A stretch of 64,000 nucleotides of DNA from Guyanagaster necrorhizus (taxonomy: Eukaryota > Basidiomycota > Agaricomycetes > Agaricales > Physalacriaceae): contig NW_025064886.1 in the NCBI RefSeq assembly GCF_019112545.1, positions 725,277 to 789,276 on the forward strand, written 5' to 3'. Of the stretch, positions 22,761 to 35,699 are shown piece after piece (position 1 is the stretch's first letter; each line of letters begins with the position of its first letter). Below the pieces are notes generated by a model, which saw only the letters and a list, made by a program, of their open reading frames with translations, ran no database searches and was not told the origin of the DNA. Position numbers and translations under genes: made by a program.

Positions 22761-25700
22761 CTATTCTACGTGGAATTTTTGGGATCTAATAAGCACATCG
22801 GCCATCAAGTATTCTCCACCAGCACATATCCCTCCAGACCACGCTAGCAACAGCGATGCAACCACGAAGAAACTGATTGTCTGGCCAATCTCCAACCATG
22901 AGCCTAAAGTATAGATATCATCAGATACGAAGGAAGTAGACTGAAGAGAGAGGTCAAATACTTACCGGTATCCGTGACGTTGAAAAAGAATATTACGGTC
23001 ATGCCTAGATCACACTTCAGTTGCACTGCTAGATTCAAAGACGTCGGTGATACTGACCATCTGTTATCATCAGAGCATTGAGGAAAAGAGCGAATGGGGG
23101 GAGATGCAACCGGTATGTCAAAGTTGCAAATGCCACGGACAAGATGATGTACGGTGCAATAATTTTGAACAACTGAATGGAACGTAAGTGAGAATAGGGA
23201 ATAAATACCACGGGCTCACCAGTAATGCCGACATATAGAACGGATTAAATATAGGTATCAGTCTATACACTGGAGACAAATAGAATGAGCTAGTCGACGA
23301 CAAAGGTCAGCCCAAGAATTCAAAAAGGACATACTGCAAATACTCACGAGACGGATGCCACACTGGAATGTCCATATGAGAAAACGTCGAACGTGAAAGA
23401 CTGTTTGACCTACTTTCCCGTTCCAAAGAAACCAACTTGCACGAAGAACAAAAAGAAAAGCACGATACGCAAATCGTCTGCTTGAAAGTGGTAGCTTCCG
23501 GCTTTTCCCGGGTTGGAACAATGTGAATTGCGAAGCGATGCCTCCACTTCAATCCAACACAACAGGGTCATAGAGTACGCAACATAGAATATGCCCTCAA
23601 CACTGATGGAAAGGATAACGAAACACGGCCCAAACCCGAGGAAGTACATCAGAATCTTCGACACAGGGGTAGAGTGCTTGGCCCAAGAGAAGAACGGAAG
23701 CAGTGAAGATACAGCTGGACGTCATCGACATGATCAGTGACTAACGAGGAAGACGAGATGACAACGTACATAACACAATCCATCCGGATATTTGATTCAG
23801 CAAGGGTAAACCTGTCTTGGCTTGTAGACACCGTACCGAACTTGCGGTGACGATCATAGTGATCACAACAAGCAAGCACTGATTGACGGAATTAATGATT
23901 ATTAGAAGGGAGTGGGAAAGGATTTACTTGAGTGTAAAATATCGAAAGCAGCGACCTTGAAGCAGATCTGGCAACTTGTTTAATCATAAAGGCTCCAATA
24001 AAAAGCACGCCTCCGCCTCCCAGTAATCTAGTATATCTCAGTCATGATCGGGAATTTCAGAGAGCGTAAACCGACTCACATCGAAGACAGAGTCTCCGTC
24101 TTGTCTACGCTAAGTAGCGGGAAAATGGCCGTTACGAGACAAGACGCCATCCACAACCATTGGGACCTAGCAACCTGGACTCTATCTTCAGAGGACCAAA
24201 ACGTAGCAGGCCACACAAAACCAATTACGATGAAGCCGATGCTCCAAATCGATCGATGTGTATAAGCGACCTTAGAAGATGAGAAGCCCGCGATGGAAAG
24301 AGACACAGTTGCCGCCACTCACCACCATACTTATCAGTGCTGAAAATATAAAGCAAAATCTTGAAATAGTTGTCCAAATATGCCTTCGCGAAACATTGAA
24401 AGTCGAAAGCTTCAACAGAGGAAGAATTTGCGATAGGAACCGCTGCCAAAAGTAACACGGAAAGGTTATATATAGATAATACGTCCAATATGCTTGCTCT
24501 GAGAAGAAAAGTCCCCAGAAACTTAACAGCACCACGAACGCTGTAGCCATGATGGTTGGAGATCGTCGTGCGGGACCCCCTGGTTTGAAAACAAACAGCG
24601 ATGCGTATGCTGCCCATCCAGCGTAGGCGGTTGTAGCAATCGTTCGCAGTAAAGTCCGTTCATACGTCTGGAGGTAACGAAGGCCTTCAAGGCCGATGGT
24701 AATGAGATCAAGGGCAGCGACACGAGCGCCGTACCAGTCACTTTCAAATATAGAACGCTCGATTTCTTGAAGTGCTTCTATCCGGCGAGAATATCCTGAC
24801 TTCGTTGCCGCTTCTAATGGTGCAAATGGTCTATAGAAGTTCTTATGTCTTTTCTTGATTTCTGCTCGTCTATTAGCCAAGCCGTTGGACATAAATTCAC
24901 GCTTACCATGCTGAATTCGATAGTTGTCCAATATTGTCTTGCAGTTGTTCTTCAATATCATCGACAAGCAAATAATAGTATGACTAACCTTTGCGTTGAC
25001 AAAGGCAGCTACTGCGAGTGATTGATCTCCATTCTTGGGAAGCAAATAACCAGGCCGGGTAGGATCCGCGTCGGGTAAGACGCCCACAGAATTTACAGGC
25101 CAGTCAATGCCTACTAGAGCGGCCATGAGAGCGGCTATATCTGCCTGTTCAACATCCCTTCGGTATAGATGAGAAAGGCCCCATGGCCGTGAATAATCGT
25201 CATGCGAAGAAGGAATCGAATCAGGAAGAGGCCCACGGATTCCTTTTCCCCAAGCAACGAGGGGCGTTCGCGTGCTGTCAGGATCTGAATAAGGTCAAGT
25301 TTGTTAGAGATCGCAAATAGCAACGTCAGACTAACTTCCATCCCCATGGTTTCCGATCACAGACATGCCGTGATCTGCAGTGAAGATGTAGCTTGTCTCG
25401 TTGTCTTGAAAGAAGTCAGATATCAATTTCTCCGTCTCTTTTACGATTCCATCGACGACCCGAATGTTGTTCATGTACTCCTAGTACAGCTTATCAGTGT
25501 CAAGTAACACTAGATCAAATTCCAACTAACAAGGGAATGCGGTCGGTATGAATGTCCCGTCGTGTCCAGGCCCAAAAGATGCAGGAAAATCACTACCTTA
25601 TCCGAGCGGAGTTGACGATCCAAAGTAGGATTAACAGTGGCATTGTGCAAGAGATCACGCAGATGATCGAGAACCCATAAGTCGAGCTTTGTCGCATCTA

Positions 25701-26483
25701 AATAGGATTAAATTCAGTCCACGAGGTTTACAAGGCAAAAAGAAAACCTTGCGTGAAGTCTTCCGCATCTTCGTCATAGCTCCATTCTTCCACTACTCCT
25801 GGGACTGCACCACGAGTGAACATTGGTAAAATATCCGGAGATCCAAAGGAATATGTGTGACTTGACTGATTGAAGATGGAGTCAAAATCGACCTGAAGGA
25901 CCAATCAATTCTTTTCTCTAGTAGGGGATGAGACATATTCACTGGATTCGTCTTCCATCCCTTTGATAATATCAGCCTGCGTTGAAGTTGGGATTATTAA
26001 GAGGACGAGCCTTGGCTACAGCAGACACATCTTCATACATTCCGCCTTTGATAACCTGAGCATGACGAGACGCTAGGTAAAAGACGCGTACCGATGATTG
26101 CGACGTGTCCTGGTCGACTTTCGGTAGGCACTCGAGTGTGTGATATCCCAAAAGCGCCTCGGTGTTCAATGATAGAGCGTATATGGGGCGCGACGACACC
26201 GGGTGTATTGGGGAATGCTGAAAACCCGTTCAGTTCAAATAAAAGGTCTGCCCGCAGACCGTCGCCTACGAGAATCTTTTGAGAAAGTTACGTTAACTCT
26301 GAGAGAATACAGCGACGCACCGACAATGAGAACCAGTCTTTTGGCTTCCCTGTAACCTACATTGAAGCTCGACATTCCATGGACAACGGGGCTTGTGAAA
26401 TAGCAGTCGAACACGGAGTAAATGAAGATGAGATGGAAAAGTAGCCCAATGATGAGGAGATGCGCAACATTATAGTCGGCCAT
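22761..26483 (-). CDS. MCD4: GPI ethanolamine phosphate transferase 1 (Mcd4 / PIG-N)
   Basis: ER membrane enzyme that adds ethanolamine phosphate to the first mannose of the GPI anchor precursor. The start at 26483 gives the family N-terminal membrane anchor ([18 protein letters not shown]). Next come VGDGLRAD and [13 protein letters not shown], which carry the metal and nucleophile residues of the alkaline-phosphatase fold. [10 protein letters not shown] and FTADHGMS follow. The C-terminal half is a chain of hydrophobic segments, ending near 22761 after [17 protein letters not shown]. More than a dozen short introns. Length of roughly 950-1000 residues fits the family. It looks intact. Confidence 0.93.
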
Positions 26484-26718
26484 GGCCAATAGAGTTCTTC
26501 TGTCGTGTCGGCACAGAGTCCTGAGCTCAACGTGGAAGGAAACCAAGACCCTAACCCTGGTCCTTACTTGAACTTCGGCACACCGGACCGAACGTAAAAG
26601 TAGCCCAGGACTTCTACATTTCAACGATTCCGTATACAAACAATCTACGTTAATAATCCTACATTATGTAATGAATGCTCCTTGTACAACGATTCCATTT
26701 CCTGCCCACTAAGCTTTG

Positions 26719-29246
26719 TCATGCGAAGAACTTGATTTCCCACACCCGGACACATGCATCCGCACCAGCACTAACGAGCTTCCCAGTCTTTCCATCCCCA
26801 CTCTCGACCCAAATGACACCACTGACACCTCCAGGCCCTACGTTCTTCAAAGCAATATTTTTCATCGGCTTCTCGACACTCCAGATATATACATTAGTAT
26901 CCAAAGAGCCAGATGCACAATGCTTGGAGTCGGCGGTCCATGAAAGCGAATTAACCCTAGCAGAGTGGAAGGACCAACGCGACGTCACCAACTAAAGGAA
27001 TATCAGTAAATCAACGGAGTGAAATGGCAGAACGATTGACCTTCTTGTCCGTCACGTCGAACAGAGCAATTCTGCCAGAAGACTACAGAACCATTAGATT
27101 TGTAAAGCAAGACAGAATTATTACCACTGACATCGCCGGAAGCTAAGTATTTACCATCAGGTGAAAACTCGAGGGCACTGACCACGCCCTTGTTCCCTTC
27201 CAACGAGCCTACTTCTTTCAAGCTCCTCCCGTCCCATTCATACAACGAGACCTTTTGCTATGCCCGCAGTCAGGAGCAAGAAATGGTACAGGACCGCATA
27301 GACTAACCTCCCCACCGACAGCAACAAGTTTGTCTATCGCAGCCACAGCAGTTGGCGCTAACTTCGGAGTTATCTCAAACACTTTCTGGTTCGAGCGGAT
27401 AACTTCGACTGTGTTAACTTCAGCAATGAAGACTGACGAATCCTCTGCAATAGCTATTCCTTTCGGCTGCGATGCTGTTGACAACGAAGCCGGCCTAAGC
27501 ACAAGAATTAACGACTGTTCATGAAGAAACTGCTGAGGCACTACAAACGTGAACTCTTTGCCATCGCTAGTTATCTCGCGTACCCGATCATCAAACCCGA
27601 CAGAAAATACTTTCCCATCAGCTAAGGAAGTGGCCAATGCAGTGACAAAGTTGGTGTGTCCATCGCCTTTCAATGACATGGGCTCTCCAGAAGCTATTGA
27701 ATACAACAAGACGCGTCCATCTGCTGAACCTGTGAGGAACGTTCCAGAGGAGGAAGGAGATACTGCCGTGATAGCCTTCTGTGGTGCCTAAAAAGGAATC
27801 AGCGATTGCCAAGTATTTAAGAGAAGGAAGTTGTACAGTCCAAGTTTTTGTTGATTCGTCGCCGACTCTTGGATCGAAGACATTAAGGTTTCCCCCGAGT
27901 GACAGAGAAACAATACCGTTCTCAGCGCTCCAGGTATTGCCGACCTGTTGATTGTTGACACCAGAACCAACAGTCCATGTTGCCACAGATTTTCGCGTTT
28001 CAACGTCCCCTAGAGTAAGAGTCAACACGAAATTCAGACAATGCCAAGACCTCTTACACAGTTTGACGGTGCAATCAGCAGACGAGGTGACAATAGACCT
28101 GCTATCGGCACTCCAGGAACAAGCCATCTGCAACGGGCGTCAGAAGGAGAAATATATCAGCGGTCCGTAGCTTACAATGGTTCCTTTGTGGGGACTGTCA
28201 ATGAATTCGCTCAAGGTCTCGCCTGTCTTGCCATCGTAGATGAAAATCTTAGCGTCTGATCCAACACTGACAAAGTGGTCTCCAGATGGAGCGTATCGGA
28301 CATCTTGGATGAACTTGGTATGCGTTTTGATGGTCTAATTCTGCCATTCAGTAAGGTCATGAGATATCCATTACCTTATACGACGGACCTTGTCGTATTT
28401 GTACGGAGCTCCCTGATGGAATACAATGAGATTATCGTCCGCGGCAGTAGCAGCTCTGAATGGTCGTTGATGACGGATGGAAACAGCGTTTATGGCCTAG
28501 GGATGTAAGCACATGCTCTATAATATTGTCGGTGCAACGTACTTTGGAATGTCCGATAATTTCTCCTGTGGATGATCCAGTGTCCATCATGAAGGCGTGC
28601 CCAAACCTAACTCGTGTTTCACGCGTCAGAGTGAGCAGACCCTCATACAGAAGACCTACTTCTCTCTTCCATCTCCGACTGCAATAATTCGCTTGCTTTC
28701 CCCGTCCCATTCCAGGTCATTGCTGTAGACAACACGTTAGATCACAGACGGAAGGCACATGAAGAATGACACGACGTACATGCGCCCAGAAATGACTTTG
28801 TACTCCCCTTTCAGCGTCTGATCTTCACCAACGGTATCCCAAACTCTGACTGCGACCCACATGTGAACACTCCGACATGCTTGTTAAAGGACAAGTATCC
28901 ATACCTGTTCCCGCGGCATCCGCAGATGCGCAGTAGTATCCCGATGGTGATATACGAGCAACGGTGGTATTCTGAACATGGCCTGAATATGCCACGGACA
29001 GGCTTGGATTCTGCAATGCTGTAGCTTGAGCGTGCTTTTCATACTTTCATCGCTGTACTGACGTTCAAATCGCGTATCTGCACGTCCAAGATCATTCACG
29101 CATCAACCTTGATCAGCATCGATACGCACGATGACGGCCTTGCCATTGGCATACACGACCTTTCCTTTGCTTGAGCTGAGCTTCGTAGAGACGCCACGTG
29201 TTGTGGTAGGGTTAGCAGGGTAGAGGGCGAGGTTCTTGAACGACAT
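26719..29246 (-). CDS. AIP1: Actin-interacting protein 1 (WD40, WDR1 homologue)
   Basis: Cytosolic partner of cofilin that promotes actin filament disassembly. The N-terminus after the ATG at 29246 has the family signature (TTTRGVSTKLSSSKGK; YANGKAVIVR). The rest consists of WD repeats over two propellers: VALEFSPDGKYLASGD-like, HTNFVTALATS, MACSWSADSRSIVTSSAD, and finally LSWTADSKHCASGSLDTN, ending ADACVRVWEIKFFA. Many small introns. The gene is about 600 residues as expected and shows no forced break. Confidence 0.93.
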
Positions 29247-29766
29247 GGACAGTGGCGACGCGTGCGGTGATGGTGGTAGTAATAAGGCAAATTGCTCGTT
29301 GCCACATTAGTCTTCTCTGTACATCTAACCAACAACTACCTGTATTCGATGCTGCGACTTCCTCAAGCCTCCTCAAGCTGGCTGCGAAAGCGCAGCCTCT
29401 TTGGCTGATTGAAACATCTCAACGTCGAAGCTGCGGCGGTGGCGCTGATTTGTTCTTATTAGCAATTCTTGGCCTCAGGAATCCTCTTTCACTTTCATCA
29501 CATTACCAAATCCGCGAGCGATAGTACCATGAATTGTTAACGGCCACCGTCAATATGCATTCATGATTATCACTAACTCCACTTTCGATGAGATCTCGAG
29601 AAGCTACCATCGTTCTGTGGAGTGAAGCATCCGTCGTTGAGATGTCACCCCAATTCTTGCTACAAGTTCCTACCGAACATAGATTCCCAAGGAGAACAGA
29701 ACACATTCACGTCCATGTAAATTTTGTAAATCGTAAAACACAAACGCCTCCGATCATCAAGAGAAC
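29247..29766. other. Intergenic between AIP1 start and the UNC93-like gene end
   Basis: Holds the AIP1 promoter, just above 29246 on the minus strand, and the 3' end of the UNC93-like gene. Open frames at 29252-29524 and 29588-29959 show no motif, and the latter is antisense to the transporter. Confidence 0.4.
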
Positions 29767-31658
29767 CTATGGTGTATGTTCCTTGGTGCTCATCTCAGCA
29801 ACGACTTCCTCAGCAGGCCGGATATGCCCTAGGTCATCCATCCGCGCCCTGTACAGATACGGAGGCATCATGTCAGCGACGATACACACATTAAAGATAT
29901 TCGAACGACATACAAAACCTCATCATCAAGGTCGGTGTGGTTTTTCACCCGCAAAATGAGCATCGGCAACGCAAAGACAAGTCCTGAAACCAACAACACC
30001 CAGGTGGAAATGAAGATATTCATATACGGAACCTTGACAGCATCAGCACGCCAATTTCCTGCCGCACCTGCCGACTGAAGGGACTTGTAAAATCCGGCAA
30101 AGAATGCTAGCTTGGATGGGTCGTTTGACATAGCTCCCATAAGCCAATAGGCGGTCGTTTGCCACATCGCATCGAGAATGCCACAGCAGATATAAAACAT
30201 AACCCGACCCGCGTATCCATGGTCGTAGATATCCATTTTATTCGATTCTGGCGGCACAGTTTCCCGGGAATATTCCTTCTGGTAGAAATATCCCCAGATG
30301 TGGACCGCAAACACCATCAGGAAGAGCGCGGTCCAGCCGGAAAAGGCCCGCACGCGACGACTGAGGGATTTCCGGTCCAGGAGTAAACCAATAAGGACGG
30401 AACCAATGATTTGCGAGATCCAGTAGCAAACATTATTAAGGCCACGAGCACGGATACTAAATAGGGCGCCATTGAAGCCGCTAAATTCTGTGGATGACAT
30501 GAGTTTATGCGTACGAAATGAAGACCAAGAAACTGACGCCATGTGTAGAACCAATTAGAGGTAAAGAACATAGGGAAGAGAAGTACAATCATAGGGTCTG
30601 TCTTAAGTGTAATGAAAAGACCCATGAATTCGGTTCTCCATGAAGGCTGACGAGGCGTGGTGACCTTCGTACCGTCGGAGCGTATCATGCGGTTTGGGTT
30701 CGCCATTAGCAACGGGACCAGAACACCGATAAGGGTAAGAATTAAGAAACCAATCTGATCAGGCGCTTAGGAGATGATGCTATAGAATGGACAGAAAACA
30801 CACACATATGTGCCATTATCAACAGCATTAGCCTGACGATTCAAATGAACATCGCATCGGCGCATGAAAAAACCAGTAACATACTGTTGACTTCCAATTT
30901 CTCCCAGCGGCAACAGACGCACCGACGACGCCGCCCAGATTGAAAATAGACCAGAAAATACCGATAAACTTGCCCTTTTGCGACTCTGTCGGATACGCCA
31001 TCATCAGTGAACCCTGAGCGGTCCACAGAAGGCCGGCACATAGCCCAAGGATGGCTCCTGCACCGACGACAAAGCCACCTGCGTTAGAATGAATGTTCAT
31101 CGCCCTGAAAACGTCAATTGGTTATTGGTAGCTAGGAAGAAGACCAGGACACTCACAAATATGATCCAATGTACAAGCTGTAACCCATACTTCCAATCAA
31201 GAGGGTAAGTTTTGGTCCGAGAATGTTATTAATTGAGCTATGAAGAATGAACAGTAGTGGAAATGCAACCCATTATTTACATACCCAGCGAAGAACCCCA
31301 TAACGGCGAATGTCGAGTAGAGGGCGCTATTTGCGTTGGAATTGGTCTGAGAATCGACCTGCCCACCGGCTCCCAACCCAGTCAAGGCATTGAACAGCCC
31401 TATGAAAATAGTTAATGATTAGAGATGAAGGGACCACAGGGGAACGTACCAGGTCCCATAAAGCAAACGACCCCCAACAAGGCGACCTAGAGAAAATTAA
31501 GAAAGTAGCTCCCGAGAATGAGACAGACACACCTGCGTGACAGGATTCATGTAAAATCCATTGAGGCCTTTTGGCTGCTCGTAAATCACTGGGGGTGGGC
31601 CATGAACCTCGTCGCTACTATCGTATGCCTTTTCGTGGTCGGCAACCGGTTCAACCAT
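29767..31658 (-). CDS. UNC93-like major facilitator membrane protein
   Basis: Fungal DUF895/UNC93-like protein of the MFS fold. It starts at 31658 with an acidic cytosolic head, then GLNGFYMNPVTQ and membrane segments. Clear blocks are GLFNALTGLGAGGQ, STFAVMGFFAG, LGLCAGLLWTAQGSLMMAYP and GIFWSIFNLGGVVGA. The second half has GLNNVCYWISQIIGS, AVHIWGYFYQ, YICCGILDAMWQTTAYWLMG and KSLQSAGAAG. The C-terminal tail (ARMDDLGHIRPAEEV) follows a short intron whose acceptor is near 29855. About 11-12 segments fit the family. The substrate is unknown; relatives are annotated as ion-channel regulatory or transporter-like. Confidence 0.86.
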
Positions 31659-32880
31659 GGCACAAAGTTCGGGTTGGGAAAGGGGGATCACAAAAGCTGA
31701 ATGTAACAGCGGGTGGGTTATTAGTACGCCAGCTGATAAGTAGGAACATATGAAGGTTTGATGAAAGAAGCACCAGGGACCACCAACTCCATCTACGCAA
31801 GATACAGACAATGTTCGGATCACGCTAGAGACACAGACGAATTCGAATTTGGACATGTATAAGAACTTTGGATAGGTACGGTGACCGCCTCATTCATCAT
31901 CTTGGTGAAACGGATGGAGCGGAAGTTCCATGGGAGATTCCAGGCTAGGGCGAAGGACAGAACAAACGGGGATGTACCGCCTCATGGAGTTACGAGACTG
32001 TGTCGACGTCGGTGATTTTGCTGACCTAGCATCCGAAGACGGGAGAGAATGAATACATTTACATATATCGTGTGCCACATGATCTTGTGTCTGCATGGAA
32101 TCGAAACCATCCCCATGCAAAGACATACAGATATACTGTTCGAGTCAGAGAGGAATAGCCAGAAGATAGTTGGGAATTTGAAACGTAGCGGTGGTTGATC
32201 AACACATGGACTGTGTAATTTTAGTAGCACGGCTACTTGAATCGATTGCGGTTTGCCTGTCTTTTTCTCTGAGTGTTTCATAGTTCTTTTAGAGACTGAA
32301 TATGAATACTGGAACTTAAATGTGGCGAGTTAGAAGGACATCCCGAAGACGCTATCGATATGATGATATGATGATAGTAGTCGACCGATGTCTCCGGGAT
32401 GTCTTCCGGATATGTACGTATATGAATCTCCAAGGTCCTATCGACAACCTATGAGCGATTTTGAAAATTGCAGTGAAATAGAGATAAGCCTCCACAACGA
32501 CGCATGCATGCTTCTAATTTTGTACGGTGTTAGTTCGAAGCATACGAACTCTAGGCATTGTCCTTTATAGACCATCAACCGGTGACCACACCAGTTTCTC
32601 GTGAGTGTAAGAAGAAGGAAAAAAAGCATCGTATTCGTCTTCATCGTCGCAGGTATCGCCAAAAGGACCATTGTTGTGCCGTGTGCCGCCAGTGCTGTAC
32701 AGCCACAGCCAGCAACTGCGTGCGATGAAAGTCTTGCTCCGATGCTCCGATGCTCCGTATTCCTCCGTTTTCTGCTCGTCTCCTTCGTATATCAGTGTGA
32801 CCTGGTTGTTCGACGTCTTCTTTCTACTATCATCTCTTGTTATCTCTTATCTATCTACCCGTTCCTCTTACATCACAGCA
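31659..32880. other. Intergenic, 1.2 kb
   Basis: Region between two divergent genes. Open frames at 31890, 31982 and 32438 (minus) and 32601 (plus) have no recognisable motif. The last 60 bp before 32881 are pyrimidine-rich, as expected for a basidiomycete core promoter. Nothing else supported. Confidence 0.4.
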
Positions 32881-33359
32881 ATGGTCTTCGGTCCTAGAGT
32901 CAACAAGTTCATGTGCGCTGATTCGACGTGGGCTGGGCCACAAAGACTGACCTGGATTGGCTCTGTAGACCCTACCTCTCGCTCGGCGTCGCTACTGCCG
33001 CCTTCATATTCCAGACGTGCGTTTGCTTGACCACTGATGGACATCAGCTCCTTTGACAATGGTGTCTTACTAGGACGGTCTTGTATCCCTGGCACCATGA
33101 ACTAGACGAGGCCTTCCACAAGCTGAAAGGCGAGCAGGCGAGGATGCTTAGAGATTTTCACGACGTATGTCATGATGCCGTTACCCATATGACCGCCTTA
33201 TTGACGGCCCCTGTAGATGAAGCTGAAACGCTTTGATGAGCTGGAGAGGAAGGTCATTGGTGTCGAGAGACGGCAAGTAAGTTTTTTTAGTAGCAGAAAG
33301 ACGGTGTTTTAATTCATCTCCAACAGGATGTCGTAGAACAAGCGACGCGACGTCTGTGA
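32881..33359 (+). CDS. Small single-span membrane protein with coiled coil (hypothetical, 90 aa)
   Basis: Not recognised by name. Exons 32881-32898, 32946-33016, 33074-33164, 33217-33276 and 33327-33359 join into a 90-residue protein. It has a short basic head, one membrane segment (LSLGVATAAFIF), a YPWHHELDEAFH motif and a charged helical tail (FDELERKVIGVERR). All introns are 47-57 bp with good acceptors. The first donor (GTCAAC) is weak, but its intron has a CTGAT branch site. The pattern of one N-terminal span plus a charged helix resembles small mitochondrial or ER tail proteins; this is a guess. No single long frame exists, so it is easily missed. Confidence 0.55.
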
Positions 33360-33862
33360 CCATTGTTGTACCCATAGATGTAGAGGTAAGTACGCTGCAT
33401 CGTCCATGTTACGTGTTTCTGCAACACTTTTCTTTGACGTCCTTTGCTTCTCTACTGTCTGACATGCTGATTTCATCTTTTGTAGTACATAACCTATTTA
33501 TAATACTGCACAGATTACAGCGCGACTCCCGACCCTAATTGCCTTTGGTCCCATCCACGAATGATTTTCGATCTACGATATTCTGCAGACTCGAGGACTA
33601 CAGACTTTCTGGTGTGTAGAGCTACTAAGTATGATACAAGTCTTGCGTGAAAGGCGGTTGTATTGTCACAAGGTACCGGCAACTATCAACACCGATTGCC
33701 GGTGGAGGTGTTTTGAGATTTATTCAAGAGTTGTGATTTCTTTTGAATGAAAGATAATAAATGATTATTTCTGTGTGGGGCCCATTATATAAGAATGAAA
33801 AATATGTATCGTTCCGGTCCGCCGACGAGCTGGCGTTCGGTCAGATATGACATTGCCCAATA
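33360..33862. other. Intergenic, M28 aminopeptidase promoter
   Basis: No gene. A TATATAAG-like box sits at about 33786-33793, some 70 bp before the ATG at 33863, and is a plausible TATA element for the aminopeptidase. Open frames here show no motif. Confidence 0.4.
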
Positions 33863-35501
33863 ATGGCCTTTCCATCCCTCACTGTCCTAGGAATCTTCCT
33901 CGTGAGTGTCGCAGCCAATCAAGTACCTCTGGGTCCCGACCTTCAATTTGACAATCACGAAAACATCACTGGTGCGTTTGCGTATATACGAAGTTCCCGC
34001 TCATACCTGAATTTGTTCAGGGTTCCGTGTCGACCTCGACGCTCTGCGACTTGTACAGTTCGCGCCGCAAGAAGCCCCAGTGTGGATCACGGAAAGAGAG
34101 AAGCTGAGGGCAAGGGCCACTGGTCAAACGTTCTTCGACATGTGAGCTACCATCGCATCTTGACTGTAGATGCTATAATATTAGGCAGCACGAACCATCC
34201 TCACCTCGGATCCTTCTCGCCCAAGGAGCGTTTCTCCTACCCCGATACCGCCAAAGCAGTCGATGTCGTCCGCACGATCGTTCCTGTCCTATCCACTACG
34301 TATCTCGCGGAAACCCTTGCATATTTCTCTTCATTTCGGACACGGTACTACAACTCTGATACTGGGAAAGCTAGTTCCGAATGGCTATTACAGAAAATTC
34401 AGAACTACACAAACGAGCTTGCAAGCGAGGAGCAAAGGGCGATGATTACCGTCAAACCGTTCACACATTCTTGGTTGCAGACCTCCGTTGTATGTGCATA
34501 CATGTTACTCCTTCGCGTCCAATTCAGCCCTCTTTCCTTCTCAGATCATCCGATTTGCATCACTTGGTGTTCAAGACACAGATCCTACGACAATTATCGG
34601 TGCTCATTGTGATAGCTTGAATCTGGCTAATCCATTCGGACCTGCTCCTGGTGCTGACGATGACGGCTCTGGGACTGTCACCATTCTGGAGGCTTACAGA
34701 GGTTGGTATCGTATCCATGTTTTGCAATCAGATCTTATCGTCATTCTCAGCCCTTCTGGTTGCCAACTATATACCTGCATCGCCTCTGGAGTTTCACTTC
34801 TATGCCGCTGAAGAGGTGAGCTGCTCATACAACTTACGTAGGTGTCGTCTTATATATTTAATCGCTAGGGTGGTCTCCTTGGGTCGCAGGACATTGTAGC
34901 GGTATATGAAAAGGCAAGTCAAAGAGTCAAGGCTATGCAGCAGTACGACATGACAGTGCGTCCCTTCCCCTTCTCTTTATGTACCACAGAGTAATAACCT
35001 GGCGCCAGGCATGGGTCAAGACTGGCACGACTGAAGCGGTTAGCGTCATGACCAACAATATCGACCGTGACCTTACAGAATTTCAGAAGAGACTTATCGA
35101 AACGTACCGTGCGTCGTTTCTCCAAACTTTTCGTTCTCAAGTTTACCTATAATAGTGGATATTCCATGGGTGGAAAGCGCGTATCCGGGTTATGGCGCTA
35201 GTGACCACAATACTTGGACGAAGGCGGGTTACCAGGCATGCCATTGCACAGAAGGCAAATGGCTGAATATGAATCGGGGTAGTGAGTGTCATCTAAGGGC
35301 TGACCATTCCAAGTCTCTCAAAATTAAGCATTCCTAGACGTGCATAGACCTACGGACCGAATAGATATTTCACCAGAATTTTCATTCGATCATATGCTCC
35401 AGTACGTCGGTTAGTTGTTTATTACTCTGTTAATGTCCTAAATGAGCACTAGGTTTTCAAAGCTTGCAGTGGCCTTTAGCGTCGAGCTGTCAAATTACTA
35501 A
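33863..35501 (+). CDS. Secreted M28 zinc aminopeptidase (fungal leucyl aminopeptidase type)
   Basis: Removes N-terminal residues from peptides outside the cell. Signal peptide ([18 protein letters not shown]), a propeptide ([13 protein letters not shown]), and then the catalytic domain. Zinc-site motifs are all present: GAHCDS (His), GADDDGSG (bridging Asp), YAAEE then GGLLGSQ across an intron (catalytic Glu and zinc Glu), [10 protein letters not shown] (Asp) and VHRPTD (His). Two Cys (ACHC) precede the last motif, where the family usually has a disulphide. The C-terminus is [15 protein letters not shown]. About eight short introns. It appears functional. Confidence 0.88.
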
Positions 35502-35699
35502 GCCTTCATGGCATGTGTAAACCAGTTAAAGGAATCTCTACACGAGCGTTCAAGTGTTTCCACGAGAACTTCATGCTGCTTGAGCCGGCGCACGGTTGCG
35601 GTTGTTCATGACGGCTAAGGAAACGTCGGAGCCGCGGACCAAAACGTCTTTCCGTGTGCTTTCCGGCGGCCTACCTACCATTCGCTCCCAGAATCTCCA
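35502..35699. other. Short spacer downstream of the aminopeptidase
   Basis: Contains the aminopeptidase 3' end and the decayed upstream side of the transporter relic. Nothing else seen. Confidence 0.35.
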
